64,000 bases of DNA from NCBI RefSeq assembly GCF_900090195.1, contig NZ_LT607803.1, forward strand, positions 2,294,001 through 2,358,000, given 5' to 3'. Made by a program: the position numbers and the translations under genes. The stretch comes from Variovorax sp. HW608 (GTDB lineage Bacteria; Pseudomonadota; Gammaproteobacteria; Burkholderiales; Burkholderiaceae_C). How positions within the stretch are numbered: position 1 is the stretch's first letter; every line of letters starts with the position of its first letter. The notes beneath the pieces were generated by a model, which was not told where the DNA came from, did not search any database, and saw only the letters and a program-made list of their open reading frames with translations. Positions 63,745 through 64,000 of this stretch are shown here, in pieces.

Positions 63745-64000
63745 CTATTCAACGGCTCGGAATGTGCGAGGAAAGATGGCGGCGCGCTCCCGCTCGCGCA
63801 CCTTGTAGCCCATCGCCCCACGCCCAAAGGCGCCAGGAACCGTGCCGACCTCCTGCAGGAAATCAGCATCGAGCATCCGGCGTCGGAACGCGCTCTTGTC
63901 CAGCGGTCGAGCCAGCACGACCTCGTACACATGCTGCAGCTCCGGCAGCGTGAACGGCTCGTTGAGCAAGAACGCGGGCAAGGACGTGTATTCCACCTTG
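63745..64000 (-). CDS. NUDIX/NrtR-type winged-helix domain, 5' end cut by window
   Basis: The frame ends a protein whose last ~80 residues read AFLLNEPFTLPELQHVYEVV and ARPLDKSAFRRRMLDADFLQ. This is the C-terminal winged-helix region of NrtR-like regulators and related NUDIX proteins, which control NAD or pentose genes with an ADP-ribose-binding NUDIX domain that should lie beyond base 64000. The tail is YKVRERERAAIFPRTFRAVE. The window ends inside the gene. Confidence 0.7.
   Translation of the reverse strand, partial: KVEYTSLPAFLLNEPFTLPELQHVYEVVLARPLDKSAFRRRMLDADFLQEVGTVPGAFGRGAMGYKVRERERAAIFPRTFRAVE

Overview
The window is GC-rich DNA of a beta-proteobacterium, most like Variovorax or a close member of the Comamonadaceae/Burkholderiales. 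This is inferred from gene content and codon use: several orphan Bug-type solute receptors, RND efflux, polyamine and polar amino-acid ABC transporters, and DUF1328, SYLF and DUF6429 stress-type genes. No rRNA, tRNA, CRISPR array or insertion sequence was recognised. Because the DNA is so GC-rich, long antisense reading frames mirror almost every gene, and these were left out.

Layout. 1-7.4 kb (minus): a partial PhoD-like phosphatase, a 1,314-residue fusion of a GMC-type flavin oxidoreductase with an alpha/beta-hydrolase, a zinc alcohol dehydrogenase and a lone SsuA-like binding protein. 7.6-15.4 kb (plus): a PAS-PAS hybrid histidine kinase, then a complete RND efflux operon. 15.4-21.3 kb: a putrescine/spermidine-type ABC operon (minus), a divergent 3-hydroxyisobutyrate-dehydrogenase-like gene, and a VapBC toxin-antitoxin pair with a clear palindromic operator. 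21.4-33.2 kb: a Na+/H+ antiporter, then a catabolic cluster with four orphan Bug receptors, two RraA/HMG-aldolase-like proteins, two amidohydrolases, an SMP-30-like lactonase, a 2-hydroxyacid dehydrogenase and an IclR regulator. A 37-bp nested palindrome lies upstream of its last gene, and a related site lies in the divergent gap at 24.05 kb.

33.4-38.3 kb (plus): a di-haem peroxidase lipoprotein, a porin, a flavinylated FMN-binding protein, ApbE and a four-helix cytochrome-b-like membrane protein. Together they look like an extracytoplasmic electron-transfer module. 39.0-44.8 kb (plus): cystathionine beta-synthase and cystathionine gamma-lyase, followed by a complete polar amino-acid ABC transporter, suggesting uptake of a sulfur amino acid and its conversion to cysteine. 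44.8-45.3 kb holds two abutting gene relics (desaturase tail, SulP STAS tail). 45.9-47.3 kb carries a DUF2182/DUF1326 pair. 47.6-51.5 kb carries a NarL-type two-component pair and a receiver protein resembling a hybrid kinase without a phospho-acceptor histidine.

52-58 kb (minus): an exopolysaccharide operon (HlyD-like adaptor, six-hairpin glycosidase-like protein, cellulose-synthase-like glycosyltransferase). The glycosyltransferase frame runs without a stop into an outer-membrane efflux lipoprotein, predicting a 1,143-residue protein. 58-64 kb is a patchwork of small stress-type genes (DUF1488-like, DUF1328, SYLF, cupin, SnoaL-like, SET domain) with decayed fragments between them, ending in the C-terminal winged helix of a NUDIX/NrtR-type gene cut by the window edge.

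The most unusual items are the synthase/outer-membrane-channel fusion, the GMC/hydrolase fusion, the nested palindrome shared across the Bug/amidohydrolase cluster, and the flavinylation-peroxidase module.
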